Assembly: GCF_001553785.1 (NCBI RefSeq)
Contig: NZ_LOJP01000001.1
Location: forward strand, 1-64,000
Source of the DNA: Actinoplanes sp. TFC3
GTDB taxonomy: Bacteria > Actinomycetota > Actinomycetes > Mycobacteriales > Micromonosporaceae
Direction of reading: 5' to 3'
Length of the DNA: 64,000 bases
Shown in pieces: positions 37,083-48,270 of this stretch (positions are counted from its first letter, which is position 1; each line of letters opens with the position of its first letter). The notes under the pieces are model-generated. The model was not told the DNA's origin, did no database searches, and saw nothing but the letters and a program-made list of their open reading frames with translations. A program made the translations under genes and the position numbers.

Positions 37083-38894
37083 GTGGCCGACACGGTGGAC
37101 CTTGGCGGGGTCTGGGCTGCGGCTACGGACGAACTGGCGGATGAGATTGCGTCCGCCCAGCAGCGTGCGTACCTGCGGCTGACGCGTCTGCGCGCCATCG
37201 TCGAAGACACGGCCTTGCTGTCCGTGCCCGACACGTACACCCGCGATGTGATCGAGTCGCGGCTGCGGCTGGCGATCACTGAGGCTTTGTCGCGCCGTCT
37301 GGGCCGTCCGATTCAGGTAGCTGTGACGGTACGGCCACCCGAGGACGGTTCGGGACGCCCCGGTACCGTGTACGGGACCCCGCCACCCGAGTCGCCCACG
37401 CAACCGCCGGCCCACTATGCGGACCCTCAACCCCCGCCGTATCTGGATCGTTATCCACAGCCGTCAGCGAGCGTGTTCGACGACGGACCCACCGGCTCGG
37501 CTCAGGTGCCGTTCGCCCCTGGCGTGCCCGTAGCGCGCGACGCTCAGGAGGCTCTTTTCGCCGCGCCGCTACCCATGGGTCAGCCCGAGCCGGCCAAAAG
37601 CACCGTCGCCGAGGAAAAGCCGAAAATCGAGGCGCCCCGGCAGCTTCAGCACTACCCGGATGGCCAGAACGACGCTCCCGGGCACCGGATGGCCAACGAG
37701 CCGGCCCACCTGCGCGAAAATCAGCGCCGCTCCGAGGAACGGCCGGCGATGGCCGTACCGGATCGGCGCGACGACACGATGCAGATGCGTCACGGCGGCG
37801 ACAACGGTCCCGGCCGTTCGCCGCTGGGAAGTCAGCCCGCCAGTGCCAGGCCGGGCGGTAATGACGGCAATCGTCTCAACCCGAAGTACATGTTCGAGAC
37901 GTTCGTCATCGGCTCGTCAAACCGTTTCGCCCACGCGGCGGCGGTCGCGGTCGCGGAATCCCCAGCGAAGGCGTACAACCCGCTGTTCATCTACGGCAGC
38001 TCCGGGCTGGGGAAAACTCACCTGCTGCACGCCATCGGCCACTACGCCACGACCCTCGGGCACGCTCGCAGCGTCCGGTATGTATCGACCGAGGAATTCA
38101 CAAACGACTTCATCAACAGCCTGCGCGACGACAAGACGCAGGCTTTCCAGCGCCGCTACCGCGATGTCGACATCCTGTTGATTGACGACATCCAGTTCCT
38201 GGAGAACCGCGAGCGCACCCAGGAAGAGTTCTTCCACACGTTCAACACCCTGCACAACGCGAACAAGCAGATCGTCATCAGCTCGGACCGTTCTCCGCGC
38301 CAGCTGGCCACGCTCGAGGACCGCATGCGCACCCGTTTCGAATGGGGCCTGCTGGCCGACATCCAGCCCCCCGACCTCGAAACCCGCATCGCGATCCTGC
38401 AGAAAAAGGCCGCTCAGGAACGCATGTACGCCCCCGATGACGTGCTCGAATTCATCGCAAGCCGGGTCTCCAACTCGATTCGTGAACTCGAAGGCGCCCT
38501 CATCCGCGTCACCGCGTTCGCCAGCCTGACCCGTTCCTCCGTGCAGCTTTCCCTGGCCGAAGAGGTCCTGCGCGACTTCATGCCCGACGGCGCCGGCCCC
38601 GAGATCACCGCCGACCAGATCATGGTCTCCACCGCGGACTACTTCGGCGTGAGCCTCGAAGACCTGCGCGGCCATTCCCGCTCCCGAGTCCTGGTCAACG
38701 CCCGCCAAGTAGCGATGTACCTCTGCCGCGAGCTGACAGACCTATCCCTGCCCCGGATCGGCCAAGCATTCGGCGGCCGCGACCACACCACAGTCATGCA
38801 CGCCGACCGTAAAATCCGCCAGCACATGGCCGAGCGCCGCTCCCTCTACAACCAAATAGCCGAACTAACAAACCGCATCAAACAGAACACCTAA
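37083..38894 (+). CDS. dnaA: Chromosomal replication initiator protein DnaA
   Basis: 603 aa from the GTG at 37083 ([22 protein letters not shown]), where similarity to actinobacterial DnaA begins; the ribosome site is weak, and open sequence continues upstream. Domain I runs to about residue 90. A long Pro/Gln-rich domain II follows to about 260, then domain III with [23 protein letters not shown], Walker [12 protein letters not shown] (near 306) and [26 protein letters not shown]. Domain IV ends with the DNA-binding signature [12 protein letters not shown] (near 566). It binds DnaA boxes in oriC, opens the duplex and loads the helicase. Confidence 0.97.
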   Translation: MADTVDLGGVWAAATDELADEIASAQQRAYLRLTRLRAIVEDTALLSVPDTYTRDVIESRLRLAITEALSRRLGRPIQVAVTVRPPEDGSGRPGTVYGTPPPESPTQPPAHYADPQPPPYLDRYPQPSASVFDDGPTGSAQVPFAPGVPVARDAQEALFAAPLPMGQPEPAKSTVAEEKPKIEAPRQLQHYPDGQNDAPGHRMANEPAHLRENQRRSEERPAMAVPDRRDDTMQMRHGGDNGPGRSPLGSQPASARPGGNDGNRLNPKYMFETFVIGSSNRFAHAAAVAVAESPAKAYNPLFIYGSSGLGKTHLLHAIGHYATTLGHARSVRYVSTEEFTNDFINSLRDDKTQAFQRRYRDVDILLIDDIQFLENRERTQEEFFHTFNTLHNANKQIVISSDRSPRQLATLEDRMRTRFEWGLLADIQPPDLETRIAILQKKAAQERMYAPDDVLEFIASRVSNSIRELEGALIRVTAFASLTRSSVQLSLAEEVLRDFMPDGAGPEITADQIMVSTADYFGVSLEDLRGHSRSRVLVNARQVAMYLCRELTDLSLPRIGQAFGGRDHTTVMHADRKIRQHMAERRSLYNQIAELTNRIKQNT

Positions 38895-39960
38895 CCCTTC
38901 ATCCGGTACGCCCACAGCTCCCGCCTGTCGCTTGTCGCCTTCAGGGGTGATAACGGGCTTGGTCGTGGGTGGGCTGTCCACCGGATGACGTGGGCATGGA
39001 CATTTGGTGCTGACCTCCGATTGTCGAGGTGGTCGGCCGGCCAGGCCTAGTTGCTGGCTCTATTACTAGTGGTTCTGGAGCGCTACGGGCTTGCACCTGT
39101 TGGCTTCGGGTCCAGCCGCGCTTTACGTCGCTGGCCTTTGCCTTCCTCTTGCCGCAACTGCTCCCAGTCGAAGACACGGTTGTCGCCAACGTGAGTAGGA
39201 GGTAGCCGGGCCGGCACTATCCCGGCCCTGCTGCGGAGCGGGATCTCAGTGGCTACGACCAGTGTCCTTCCCCACCGGCCAGGTTGTGCAGTCGGTCGGA
39301 TCGGTGAACCAATACTTCGACTCCTATCTCTGCCTCTACCTGAGGCTGCTGTCTCTGCCGCCACTCAGGCTGCTGCTGGAAGTTCTCGCCACCAGTTGCG
39401 CACGCCTAAGCGGATGCGGGTGTCCACCGTTTTCTGTTGGCGGGTTTCTGCACCGCTCGTGTCACGCCGGATCGGCGCCCGCAGACCACGGCTCTCCGGC
39501 TGATGAAACCTGCGCACCCATGCTGCCGATGCAGCACTGCCCCGACCTGAGCCGGCTGAGCCCGCGTTGCCCTGCCGCCGGCGGAACGCTAGCCGCAGCC
39601 TGGGCCAAGTGGGCTGAGCCCGCGTTGCCTCGCAGCCGGCGGAACGCTGCCGCCACCGACAGCATCGAGCCCATGGCGCCGCCGAAGATAAGCGCCTGAG
39701 CCGAGTGGACTGGGCTTAGCTCGGCAGTGAGTCCGCCGTTCCACCCACGCATCGAGGCTTAGTTCGGTCACCGCGGAACCTGGCGCTGCTCGTCAGGGTG
39801 GTCGTCGGCGTCGAAGCGGTCTGCAGGCTTTCGGCATGGACGAGCGGCCACTAAAAGCTGACTCCGGGACCGGGGGCTACGCGGTGAGGGCCCAGAAGCG
39901 CTCTGTGGGCAACTACGGCCCCGGTTGGCGGTAACAGGCGTGTTGAGCTGCGGAAACACA
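38895..39960. other. dnaA-side flank of oriC without a gene
   Basis: About 1.07 kb between the dnaA stop and the first DnaA box. No frame has recognisable motifs and there are no DnaA boxes. It contains a 37-nt imperfect direct repeat (39554-39590 and 39612-39648). Confidence 0.55.
39554..39648. repeat. Direct repeat in oriC flank
   Basis: GGCTGAGCCCGCGTTGCC-N5-GCCGGCGGAACGCT at 39554-39590 and 39612-39648; the arms are identical and only the 5-nt middle differs. The period is 58 bp. Confidence 0.85.
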
Positions 39961-39963
39961 AAC

Positions 39964-40470
39964 TTGTCCACTGGTTATCCACAGGTTGACCCACAGGCTT
40001 GCGGCGGCGATCATCGCGAGAAGCCTGAGGGCCTATGCATGCGACTAGGGGTTTGTCAACGGTAGGACGGGACGGTTTCGTGCCAACGTTATCCACACTC
40101 GTCCACAGGCATCCACAGGAAGTTATCCCCAGCGGTGGACAACTTTACGCTTGACTACCCACAGATGTGGAGAGAGGCTGTGGAAACCGATGTGGACAAT
40201 CACCGTCGGTTACAAAATTGTCCCCAGGCTGTGGGTGCCTGTGGATTTCCTGTTGAAGGATCTGGGGAGAACGTAGCTGTATCGTCCCGCCGTTATCCCC
40301 AGGGCGGGGGACAAACCCTGTGACTATCCGGTGGATAACCAGTGGACAACGGTGGATAACCGGTGTGGAGAGAACGGCTGTGGACACCGGCCGGGGTTTG
40401 TACCCCGGTTACCCACATGTGAATCACCGGTGGATAACTCGTTGACCTGCGAAAACTCGAGTTATCCACA
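39964..40470. other. Origin of replication oriC (DnaA-box array)
   Basis: About 18 DnaA-type 9-mers in 507 bp. Plus strand at 39964, 39975, 40053, 40089, 40099, 40109, 40123, 40218, 40293, 40409, 40462; minus strand at 40134, 40191, 40330, 40341, 40351, 40379, 40429. Exact TTATCCACA occurs at 39975, 40089 and 40462, exact TTGTCCACA at 40191; the others differ by one or two bases. The boxes flank each other in both directions, as in Streptomyces. Location between dnaA and dnaN supports the call. Confidence 0.95.
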
Positions 40471-40485
40471 GTATGCACAGGACCG

Positions 40486-40532
40486 ATGATTACGACTGTT
40501 ATCTCTCTCGGAAAATTTGAAGATCAATAGTC
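40486..40532. other. AT-rich stretch, candidate DNA unwinding element
   Basis: Roughly two thirds A+T over 47 bp (contains ggaaaatttgaagatcaata), beginning 16 bp after the last DnaA box. In this GC-rich region it is the most obvious AT-rich patch next to the array, so it may be where strands first open. It could also contain the dnaN promoter. Confidence 0.5.
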
Positions 40533-41159
40533 AGGGCTGTGGATGGTGTGGATGAGCCGCTTGCGGTCCGATCCACCCCTGGTTCGAAACTTCTCAGCAG
40601 CAGGAGCGAAGGAAGTCCAGAGCTAGACACCTGCAGGAGCCAAGGAACTTCTAGAAGCCACGGAACCAGCAAAGCCCAAGGGGCCATCAAGAGCCCGAAG
40701 AGCCAGCAAGATCGGCGAGCAGGTAAGACCGGCGAAGCAGCAAGTCTTCAAGAGCTGGCACCAGCCGACCCACGCAAGGCAGCAAGAACCACCACAAGCG
40801 CGAGAGACCGCAGCCGTCGACAAACAGCCAGGGGTCGGGAAGAGGCCGTGCGACCCCTCGCCATAGAGTTCAGAGGGCACCACCATCGTCAACCAGCAGT
40901 TTGCGCTACCCGGTAGGTTGAGCGACCCGGTTGAGCAGGACTGACCCAGTGACTTGATCAGCCGTTGCGGGTTGAACGGCATGAGGAACCACGAACGGGG
41001 CTGTCAGCCGAGGGGCTCGACAGGTCAGAATGGCCTGCTGGGACTTGCGGCTCGGCGAGGTTGTGCAAAGCGGGCTTGCGAAAGCAGCCGGCGCCAGCCA
41101 AGCGAGTAAGGACCGAGCGAAAGCAAGCGGCCAAGCGAAGCAGCCCACCACGGGCAGCC

Positions 41160-41258
41160 GAGTAAGCACCAAGGCCGAGTAGCACCAGAGGCATAGAAGC
41201 ACCAGGGCCTAGAAGCACCAAGGCCGAGTAAGCGCCAGGGCCGAGGAAGCACCAAGCT
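41160..41258. repeat. Degenerate 15-18-bp repeats upstream of dnaN
   Basis: Six imperfect units of the form GAGTAAGCACCAAGGCC. They end 34 bp before the dnaN start. The rest of 40533-41159 is similar purine/GC-rich sequence with no gene seen. Confidence 0.7.
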
Positions 41259-41292
41259 AGAAGTCACGAAAAGCGACTGCGGAGGGCATGGC

Positions 41293-42426
41293 ATGAAGTT
41301 CCGGGTGGAGCGAGACGTACTCGCCGACGCCGTGGCGTGGACGGCCAAGAGCCTTCCCAGCCGCCCGTCGGTGCCGGTTCTTGCGGGCGTCATGCTCCGC
41401 GTGACCGATGGCAAGCTGCAGGTCTCCGGCTTCGACTACGAGGTCTCGAGCCAGGTCAGTGTGGAAGTTCAGGCGGACGCCGACGGTGCTGCTCTGGTTT
41501 CCGGGCGCCTGCTGGCCGAGATCACCAAGGCGCTGCCGGCCAAGCCGGTGGACATCGCCGCGGTCGGGTCGCATCTGGAGCTGGTGTGCGGCAGCGCCCG
41601 GTTCACTCTTCCGGTGATGCCGGTGGAGGATTACCCGACTCTACCGGACATGCCGTCCAGCGCCGGCACCGTCGAGGCTCAGGCGTTCGCCGTCGCTGTC
41701 GCCCAGGTAGCCATTGCGGCCGGGCGTGATGAGACGCTGCCGATGCTCACCGGGGTCCGCGTCGAGCTTGACGGCTCGACGATGACCATGCTTGCCACCG
41801 ACCGCTACCGGCTGGCCATGCGCGAGCTGGAGTGGTCCCCGGACGACTCGGAGATCAGCTTGAACGCGTTGATCCCGGCGAAGACCCTCAACGACACCGC
41901 CAAGGCCATGGGACCGGTGGGTGGCGCGGTCACGCTGGCGCTCTCGCAGGGCAATGCGGGCGAGGGCATGGTCGGCTTCGCCGGAGGAGCTCGGCGTACG
42001 ACCAGCCGGCTGCTGGACGGCGCCAACTACCCGCCGGTGCGCTCGATCTTCCCGGCGTCGCACAACTCACAGGCGAACGTGAGCGTGGCCGGCTTGGTTG
42101 AGGTCGTCCGTCGGGTGGCTCTGGTCGCCGAGCGCACCACTCCCGTGCTGCTCAGCTTCAGCGAGGACGGGCTGGTCGTGGAGGCCGGTGGCACCGAGGA
42201 GGCCCGGGCCAGCGAGGCCATGGAAACCACCTTCACCGGCGAGCCGCTGACCATCGGGTTCAACCCGCAGTACCTGATCGACGGTTTGCAGAACCTGGGT
42301 GCGCCGACCGCCGTACTCTCATTTGTCGACGCTTTCAAGCCCGCTGTGATCTCCCCCGCAGATGAAGACGGCGAAATCAAGCCCGGATACCGCTATCTGA
42401 TCATGCCTATTCGGGTAACTCGCTGA
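41293..42426 (+). CDS. dnaN: DNA polymerase III beta subunit (sliding clamp)
   Basis: 377 aa, ATG at 41293 with GGAGGG upstream. It begins MKFRVERDVLADAVAWTAKSLPSRPSVPVLAGV, contains the middle-domain FTLPVMPVEDYPTLPDMP and ATDRYRLAMRELEWSP, and ends YRYLIMPIRVTR, the conserved clamp tail. A ring-forming processivity factor. It begins the dnaN-gnd-recF-DUF721 run. Confidence 0.97.
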   Translation: MKFRVERDVLADAVAWTAKSLPSRPSVPVLAGVMLRVTDGKLQVSGFDYEVSSQVSVEVQADADGAALVSGRLLAEITKALPAKPVDIAAVGSHLELVCGSARFTLPVMPVEDYPTLPDMPSSAGTVEAQAFAVAVAQVAIAAGRDETLPMLTGVRVELDGSTMTMLATDRYRLAMRELEWSPDDSEISLNALIPAKTLNDTAKAMGPVGGAVTLALSQGNAGEGMVGFAGGARRTTSRLLDGANYPPVRSIFPASHNSQANVSVAGLVEVVRRVALVAERTTPVLLSFSEDGLVVEAGGTEEARASEAMETTFTGEPLTIGFNPQYLIDGLQNLGAPTAVLSFVDAFKPAVISPADEDGEIKPGYRYLIMPIRVTR

Positions 42427-42464
42427 TACTGGGCTTGAAGAAACACTCATCTAGGGGGAACACC

Positions 42465-43337
42465 ATGCAGCTCGGCCTTATCGGGCTCGGCCGGATGGGC
42501 GGCAACATGCGCGACCGTCTGCGCGCCGCCGGCCACGAGGTGGTCGGTTACGACCACCACCCGGAAGTCTCTGACGTTGCGAACCTGGCGGAACTGGTCG
42601 AGAAGCTGGCCGCGCCTCGCGTCGTATGGACCATGGTCCCGGCTGGCAAGATCACCGAGGACACCATCACGGAGCTGGCCGGCCTGCTGTCGGACGGCGA
42701 CGTAATCATCGATGGCGGCAACTCCAAGTTCACCGACGACGGCCCGCGAGCCGAGCGTCTCGCCGCTCAGGGCATCGGCTACCTGGACTGTGGCGTGTCC
42801 GGCGGCGTCTGGGGTGCCACCAACGGGTACGCCCTGATGGTCGGCGGTGACGCCGAGCACGTCGCCAAGGCGCAGCCCATCTTCGACGCCCTCAAGCCGG
42901 CCGGGGAGTTCGGCTTCGCGCACGCCGGCAAGGTCGGCGCGGGTCACTACTCGAAGATGATCCACAACGGCATCGAGTACGCGATGATGCAGGCGTACGC
43001 CGAGGGTTACGAGATCCTCAAGGCGGCCGAACTGGTCGACAACGTGCCGGCGGTCATCAAGAGCTGGCGCGAGGGCAGCGTCGTCAAGTCCTGGCTGCTC
43101 GACCTGCTCGACCGGGCCCTGGACGAGGACCCCGAGCTGGCCAACATCCGGGGCTACGCCGAGGACACCGGCGAGGGTCGCTGGACCGTCGACGAGGCCG
43201 TGCGCCTCGCCGTGCCGGCCAACGCGATCGCTGCGTCGTTGTTTGCGCGCTTCCAGTCGCGGCAGGAGGACTCGCCGGCCATGAAGGCGATCGCCGCGCT
43301 GCGCAACCAGTTCGGCGGCCACGCCGTCAAGCGCTGA
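42465..43337 (+). CDS. gnd: 6-phosphogluconate dehydrogenase, decarboxylating
   Basis: 290 aa from the ATG at 42465 (AGGGGG 8 nt upstream). NAD(P)-binding LGLIGLGRMGGNMRDRLRAAGHEVVGYD, then DGGNSKFTDDGPRAE, the GVSGGVWGATNGYALMVGG substrate loop and KVGAGHYSKMIHNGIEYAMMQAYAEG with the catalytic Lys. This is the short (YqeC/GndA) form. It turns 6-phosphogluconate into ribulose 5-phosphate, CO2 and a reduced dinucleotide. Its place between dnaN and recF is a known oddity of Streptomyces and relatives. Confidence 0.95.
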   Translation: MQLGLIGLGRMGGNMRDRLRAAGHEVVGYDHHPEVSDVANLAELVEKLAAPRVVWTMVPAGKITEDTITELAGLLSDGDVIIDGGNSKFTDDGPRAERLAAQGIGYLDCGVSGGVWGATNGYALMVGGDAEHVAKAQPIFDALKPAGEFGFAHAGKVGAGHYSKMIHNGIEYAMMQAYAEGYEILKAAELVDNVPAVIKSWREGSVVKSWLLDLLDRALDEDPELANIRGYAEDTGEGRWTVDEAVRLAVPANAIAASLFARFQSRQEDSPAMKAIAALRNQFGGHAVKR

Positions 43338-43340
43338 TCC

Positions 43341-44468
43341 ATGTACGTGCGCCGGGTCGAGCTCACCGACTTTCGTTCCTACGAGCGGGTGGCGGTTGAT
43401 CTCGACCCGGGCGTTGCCGTGCTGGTCGGCCAGAACGGCATGGGCAAGACGAACCTGATCGAAGCCCTCGGGTATGTGGCCACCTTGGACAGTCACCGGG
43501 TGGCCACGGATGCGCCGCTGGTCCGGGCCGGTGCCGCTGCGGCGGTGATCCGCTGCGCTGTCGTCCACGATGGACGCGAGCTGCTGGTGGAGCTGGAAAT
43601 CGTTCCAGGCAAGGCAAACCGGGCAAGGCTCAACCGGTCGCCCGTACGACGGTCGCGCGAGATCCTGGGTGCTCTGCGCATGGTCCTGTTCGCTCCGGAG
43701 GATCTTGAACTGGTCCGCGGCGACCCCTCCGAACGCCGCCGTTACCTCGATGACCTGCTGGTTGCCCGCCAGCCTCGCTACGCCGGGGTACGAGCCGACT
43801 ACGACCGGGTCATCAAGCAACGCAATGCTCTGCTCCGTACCGCATATCTGACCCGCAAGGTCGGCGGAAACCGTGGCCAGGACCTGTCGACGCTTGCCGT
43901 CTGGGACCAGCACCTGGCGCATCACGGCGCCGAACTGCTGGCCGGCCGGTTGGAGCTGGTCGCGGCGCTTGCCCCGCACGTCACGAAGGCTTATGACGCG
44001 GTCGCCGCCGGTCGCCGGTCCGCCTCTGTCGCGTATGCGTCGCGTCTCGGTGACACGCTGACGCCGGACCGTGCCGAGCTGGAGAAGGCGCTGCTGGCGT
44101 CGCTGGAGGAGCGCCGTCAGGCGGAGACCGAGCGTGGCGTCACGCTGGTCGGCCCGCATCGCGATGATCTGACCCTCGCGCTCGGAGAACTGCCGGCGAA
44201 GGGGTACGCGAGCCACGGCGAATCGTGGTCGTTTGCGCTGGCGCTGCGGCTGGCGGCGTACGACTTGCTCCGTACCGATGGAATCGAACCTGTCTTGATC
44301 TTGGACGATGTGTTCGCCGAGCTTGATGCCGGGCGGCGCGAACGGCTGGCCGCCCTGGTCGCCGACGCGGCACAGTTGCTGGTGACCTGCGCCGTGCCGG
44401 AAGATGTCCCGGCAAGCCTCCAGGGCGCCCGCTACGACGTCGGACCAGGAACGGTGACCCGTGTCTGA
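43341..44468 (+). CDS. recF: DNA repair and replication protein RecF
   Basis: 375 aa, ATG at 43341, 3 bp after the gnd stop. It begins [24 protein letters not shown] with Walker [16 protein letters not shown], has the RecF block [23 protein letters not shown], the ABC signature ([20 protein letters not shown]) and Walker [19 protein letters not shown]. It helps load RecA at gaps with RecO and RecR. The last 8 bases overlap the next gene. Confidence 0.96.
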   Translation: MYVRRVELTDFRSYERVAVDLDPGVAVLVGQNGMGKTNLIEALGYVATLDSHRVATDAPLVRAGAAAAVIRCAVVHDGRELLVELEIVPGKANRARLNRSPVRRSREILGALRMVLFAPEDLELVRGDPSERRRYLDDLLVARQPRYAGVRADYDRVIKQRNALLRTAYLTRKVGGNRGQDLSTLAVWDQHLAHHGAELLAGRLELVAALAPHVTKAYDAVAAGRRSASVAYASRLGDTLTPDRAELEKALLASLEERRQAETERGVTLVGPHRDDLTLALGELPAKGYASHGESWSFALALRLAAYDLLRTDGIEPVLILDDVFAELDAGRRERLAALVADAAQLLVTCAVPEDVPASLQGARYDVGPGTVTRV

Positions 44469-45024
44469 GGACAGCTCCGAAAAGCCGTCAGCGGCGCCGG
44501 CAGGGCCATCGGATGATCAACAGGTGGCCGGTCCGGAGCTGGCCCGCGCGGTTCTGGACGCCGCTCTCGCCAAGCGCCGGGCGGCTCAGCAGCAGCCCAG
44601 GCGTCGTACCGGAAGCGCCGAAGGCTCCGAAAAACGCCTGCGCGGCTATTCCGGTCCGGGCCCCGACCCCCGCGACCCGCAGTTGTTCGGCGCGGTGCTC
44701 GAACGCATCATGCGCCAGCGCGGCTGGCAGAAGCCGGCGGCCGAGGCGACCGTGTTCGGCGCGTGGGAGAAGGTCGTCGGCGCGGACATCGCCAAGCACA
44801 GCAACCCGGTCAAGCTTGAAGGCGGCGTGCTGACGGTCGAGGCGGAATCCACCGCTTGGGCGACCCAGCTACGGCTGCTCGCCGCGAAGCTGCTCAAGAG
44901 CATCGCGGCCGAGGTGGGCCACAACGTCGTGACGAAACTCAACATTCACGGCCCGGCAGCACCGTCGTGGAACCGGGGACCGCGAAGGGTGCAGGGGCGC
45001 GGACCGCGGGACACGTACGGCTGA
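44461..45024 (+). CDS. DUF721 (DciA-like) protein
   Basis: 187 aa, GTG at 44461 inside the recF end. After a disordered N-terminus the DUF721 domain runs from [82 protein letters not shown]. Family members related to DciA bind or help load the replicative helicase in bacteria without DnaC. Orthologue by position of Rv0004. The helicase role is knowledge of the family, not seen here. Confidence 0.88.
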   Translation: MSEDSSEKPSAAPAGPSDDQQVAGPELARAVLDAALAKRRAAQQQPRRRTGSAEGSEKRLRGYSGPGPDPRDPQLFGAVLERIMRQRGWQKPAAEATVFGAWEKVVGADIAKHSNPVKLEGGVLTVEAESTAWATQLRLLAAKLLKSIAAEVGHNVVTKLNIHGPAAPSWNRGPRRVQGRGPRDTYG

Positions 45025-45031
45025 GCACGGT

Positions 45032-45598
45032 CTAGTAGTCGGCGTAGACGGCGAAGCCCCGGTCGGCGCAGCGGCGGTAGAAGCCCGACAGCACGGCAAG
45101 CTCGGTGCGGGCAAAACTCCAGTGCGGAGCGTTTCCCGCGTCGTCGCGCAGGGCGGTGAGCCGGTGGTCCAGCCAGCGCAGTTGCTGCTCGACGAGGCGC
45201 CCGTTGGCCACCGCGGCCCGCATCACCTCGGCGACGCTGTCAAAGGTGACCAGGTCGCCGTACGGCGTATGGCCCTCGACGAAGCGTTCCAGGCCGCCAG
45301 CGATCCAGGCGCAGCCGTCCGGGTCGATCACCGGGTCCTCGTCCTCGGCCGCGGCGTCAGTGGCGTAGAGCACACCTTCGAGTCCGAGCAGCAGGTCGAC
45401 CAGCTCGGTGTAGGCGGTGGCGCGCACGGTGCCGGTCTTGGCGATGTGCAGCGCGAGGGCACCGGTGGGTGCGGCGATCTCCGGCCGGTCCGCGACGGCA
45501 CCGAAGTCGACGAACTCCGCCGGGGCCACCGGGTCGTAGAACCGGTTGGTCCGCGGCCAGTGCACAGCCACGTTGTCCAGTCCCTTGTCGTGAGCCAT
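45032..45598 (-). CDS. Hypothetical protein between the DUF721 gene and gyrB
   Basis: 188 aa, ATG at 45598 with AAAGGGTG upstream. It starts MAHDKGLDNVAVHWPRTNRFYDPVAPAEFVDFG and has no signal peptide or membrane helix. Acidic middle part (AAAEDEDPVIDPDGCAWIAGGLE) and helical C-terminus. I do not recognise the family. It reads against its neighbours and is 7 bp from the DUF721 stop; base composition and codon use look normal for this genome, so it is probably a true gene. Confidence 0.7.
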   Translation of the reverse strand: MAHDKGLDNVAVHWPRTNRFYDPVAPAEFVDFGAVADRPEIAAPTGALALHIAKTGTVRATAYTELVDLLLGLEGVLYATDAAAEDEDPVIDPDGCAWIAGGLERFVEGHTPYGDLVTFDSVAEVMRAAVANGRLVEQQLRWLDHRLTALRDDAGNAPHWSFARTELAVLSGFYRRCADRGFAVYADY

Positions 45599-45880
45599 GA
45601 GGGCGTCACCCTTTCTCGACCTGCCGGCTGCAACCTCCGGCCCGCGCGGGCGAGGTTACGACACTGCCGTGCGTGGCCGCGAGCCAGTGTCGCGGTGCTG
45701 CGGTCGTCGCGGAGCAGTGTCGCAGTGCGTTGTGCCGGGCGGTGGAAGGCGCGCTGCGACAGCCACCCTCCCGATGGTTCGCCGTTGCGGACGGTCCGCA
45801 ATCCGTGTAGGGGGACTCGTGGGAGCGACCCTTCTCGGCTGTATGGCAGTCTGAGGTGCCCGCACGAGGGTGCCGGACCC

Positions 45881-48131
<2,251 letters not shown>

Positions 48132-48133
48132 GT

Positions 48134-48171
48134 CCGAGGTGAGCGGCGTCTCAGGAAGCCGCTCACCTCGG
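48134..48171 (+). terminator. Hairpin after gyrB
   Basis: 14-bp perfect stem CCGAGGTGAGCGGC / GCCGCTCACCTCGG with a 10-nt loop, directly after the stop codon. It suggests that gyrB and gyrA are at least partly separate transcripts. Confidence 0.85.
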
Positions 48172-48204
48172 GTTATGCACAGCGTTCCACTGCTTTCCAC
48201 AGCG

Positions 48205-48213
48205 TTATCCACA
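48205..48213 (+). promoter_or_regulatory. DnaA box in the gyrB-gyrA gap
   Basis: Exact TTATCCACA, 58 bp before the gyrA start, with a weaker ctttccaca 12 bp upstream. It may link gyrA expression to DnaA or simply be one of the origin-proximal boxes. Confidence 0.65.
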
Positions 48214-48270
48214 GCGAGATGCGGCGTTAGTGCCCGAATGTCGGGTTTGGCCCGCGAGTAAGGGTTAACT

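Noticed and set aside
38941..39364. Small minus-strand frames in the oriC flank
   Set aside because: No ribosome site, no motif, and they overlap each other in different frames.
41160..41258. Repeat units before dnaN as a CRISPR array
   Set aside because: Units are 15-18 bp, imperfect and without distinct spacers; no cas genes in the window.
42447..44216. 589-codon minus-strand frame opposite gnd and recF
   Set aside because: Shadow of two well-recognised plus-strand genes.
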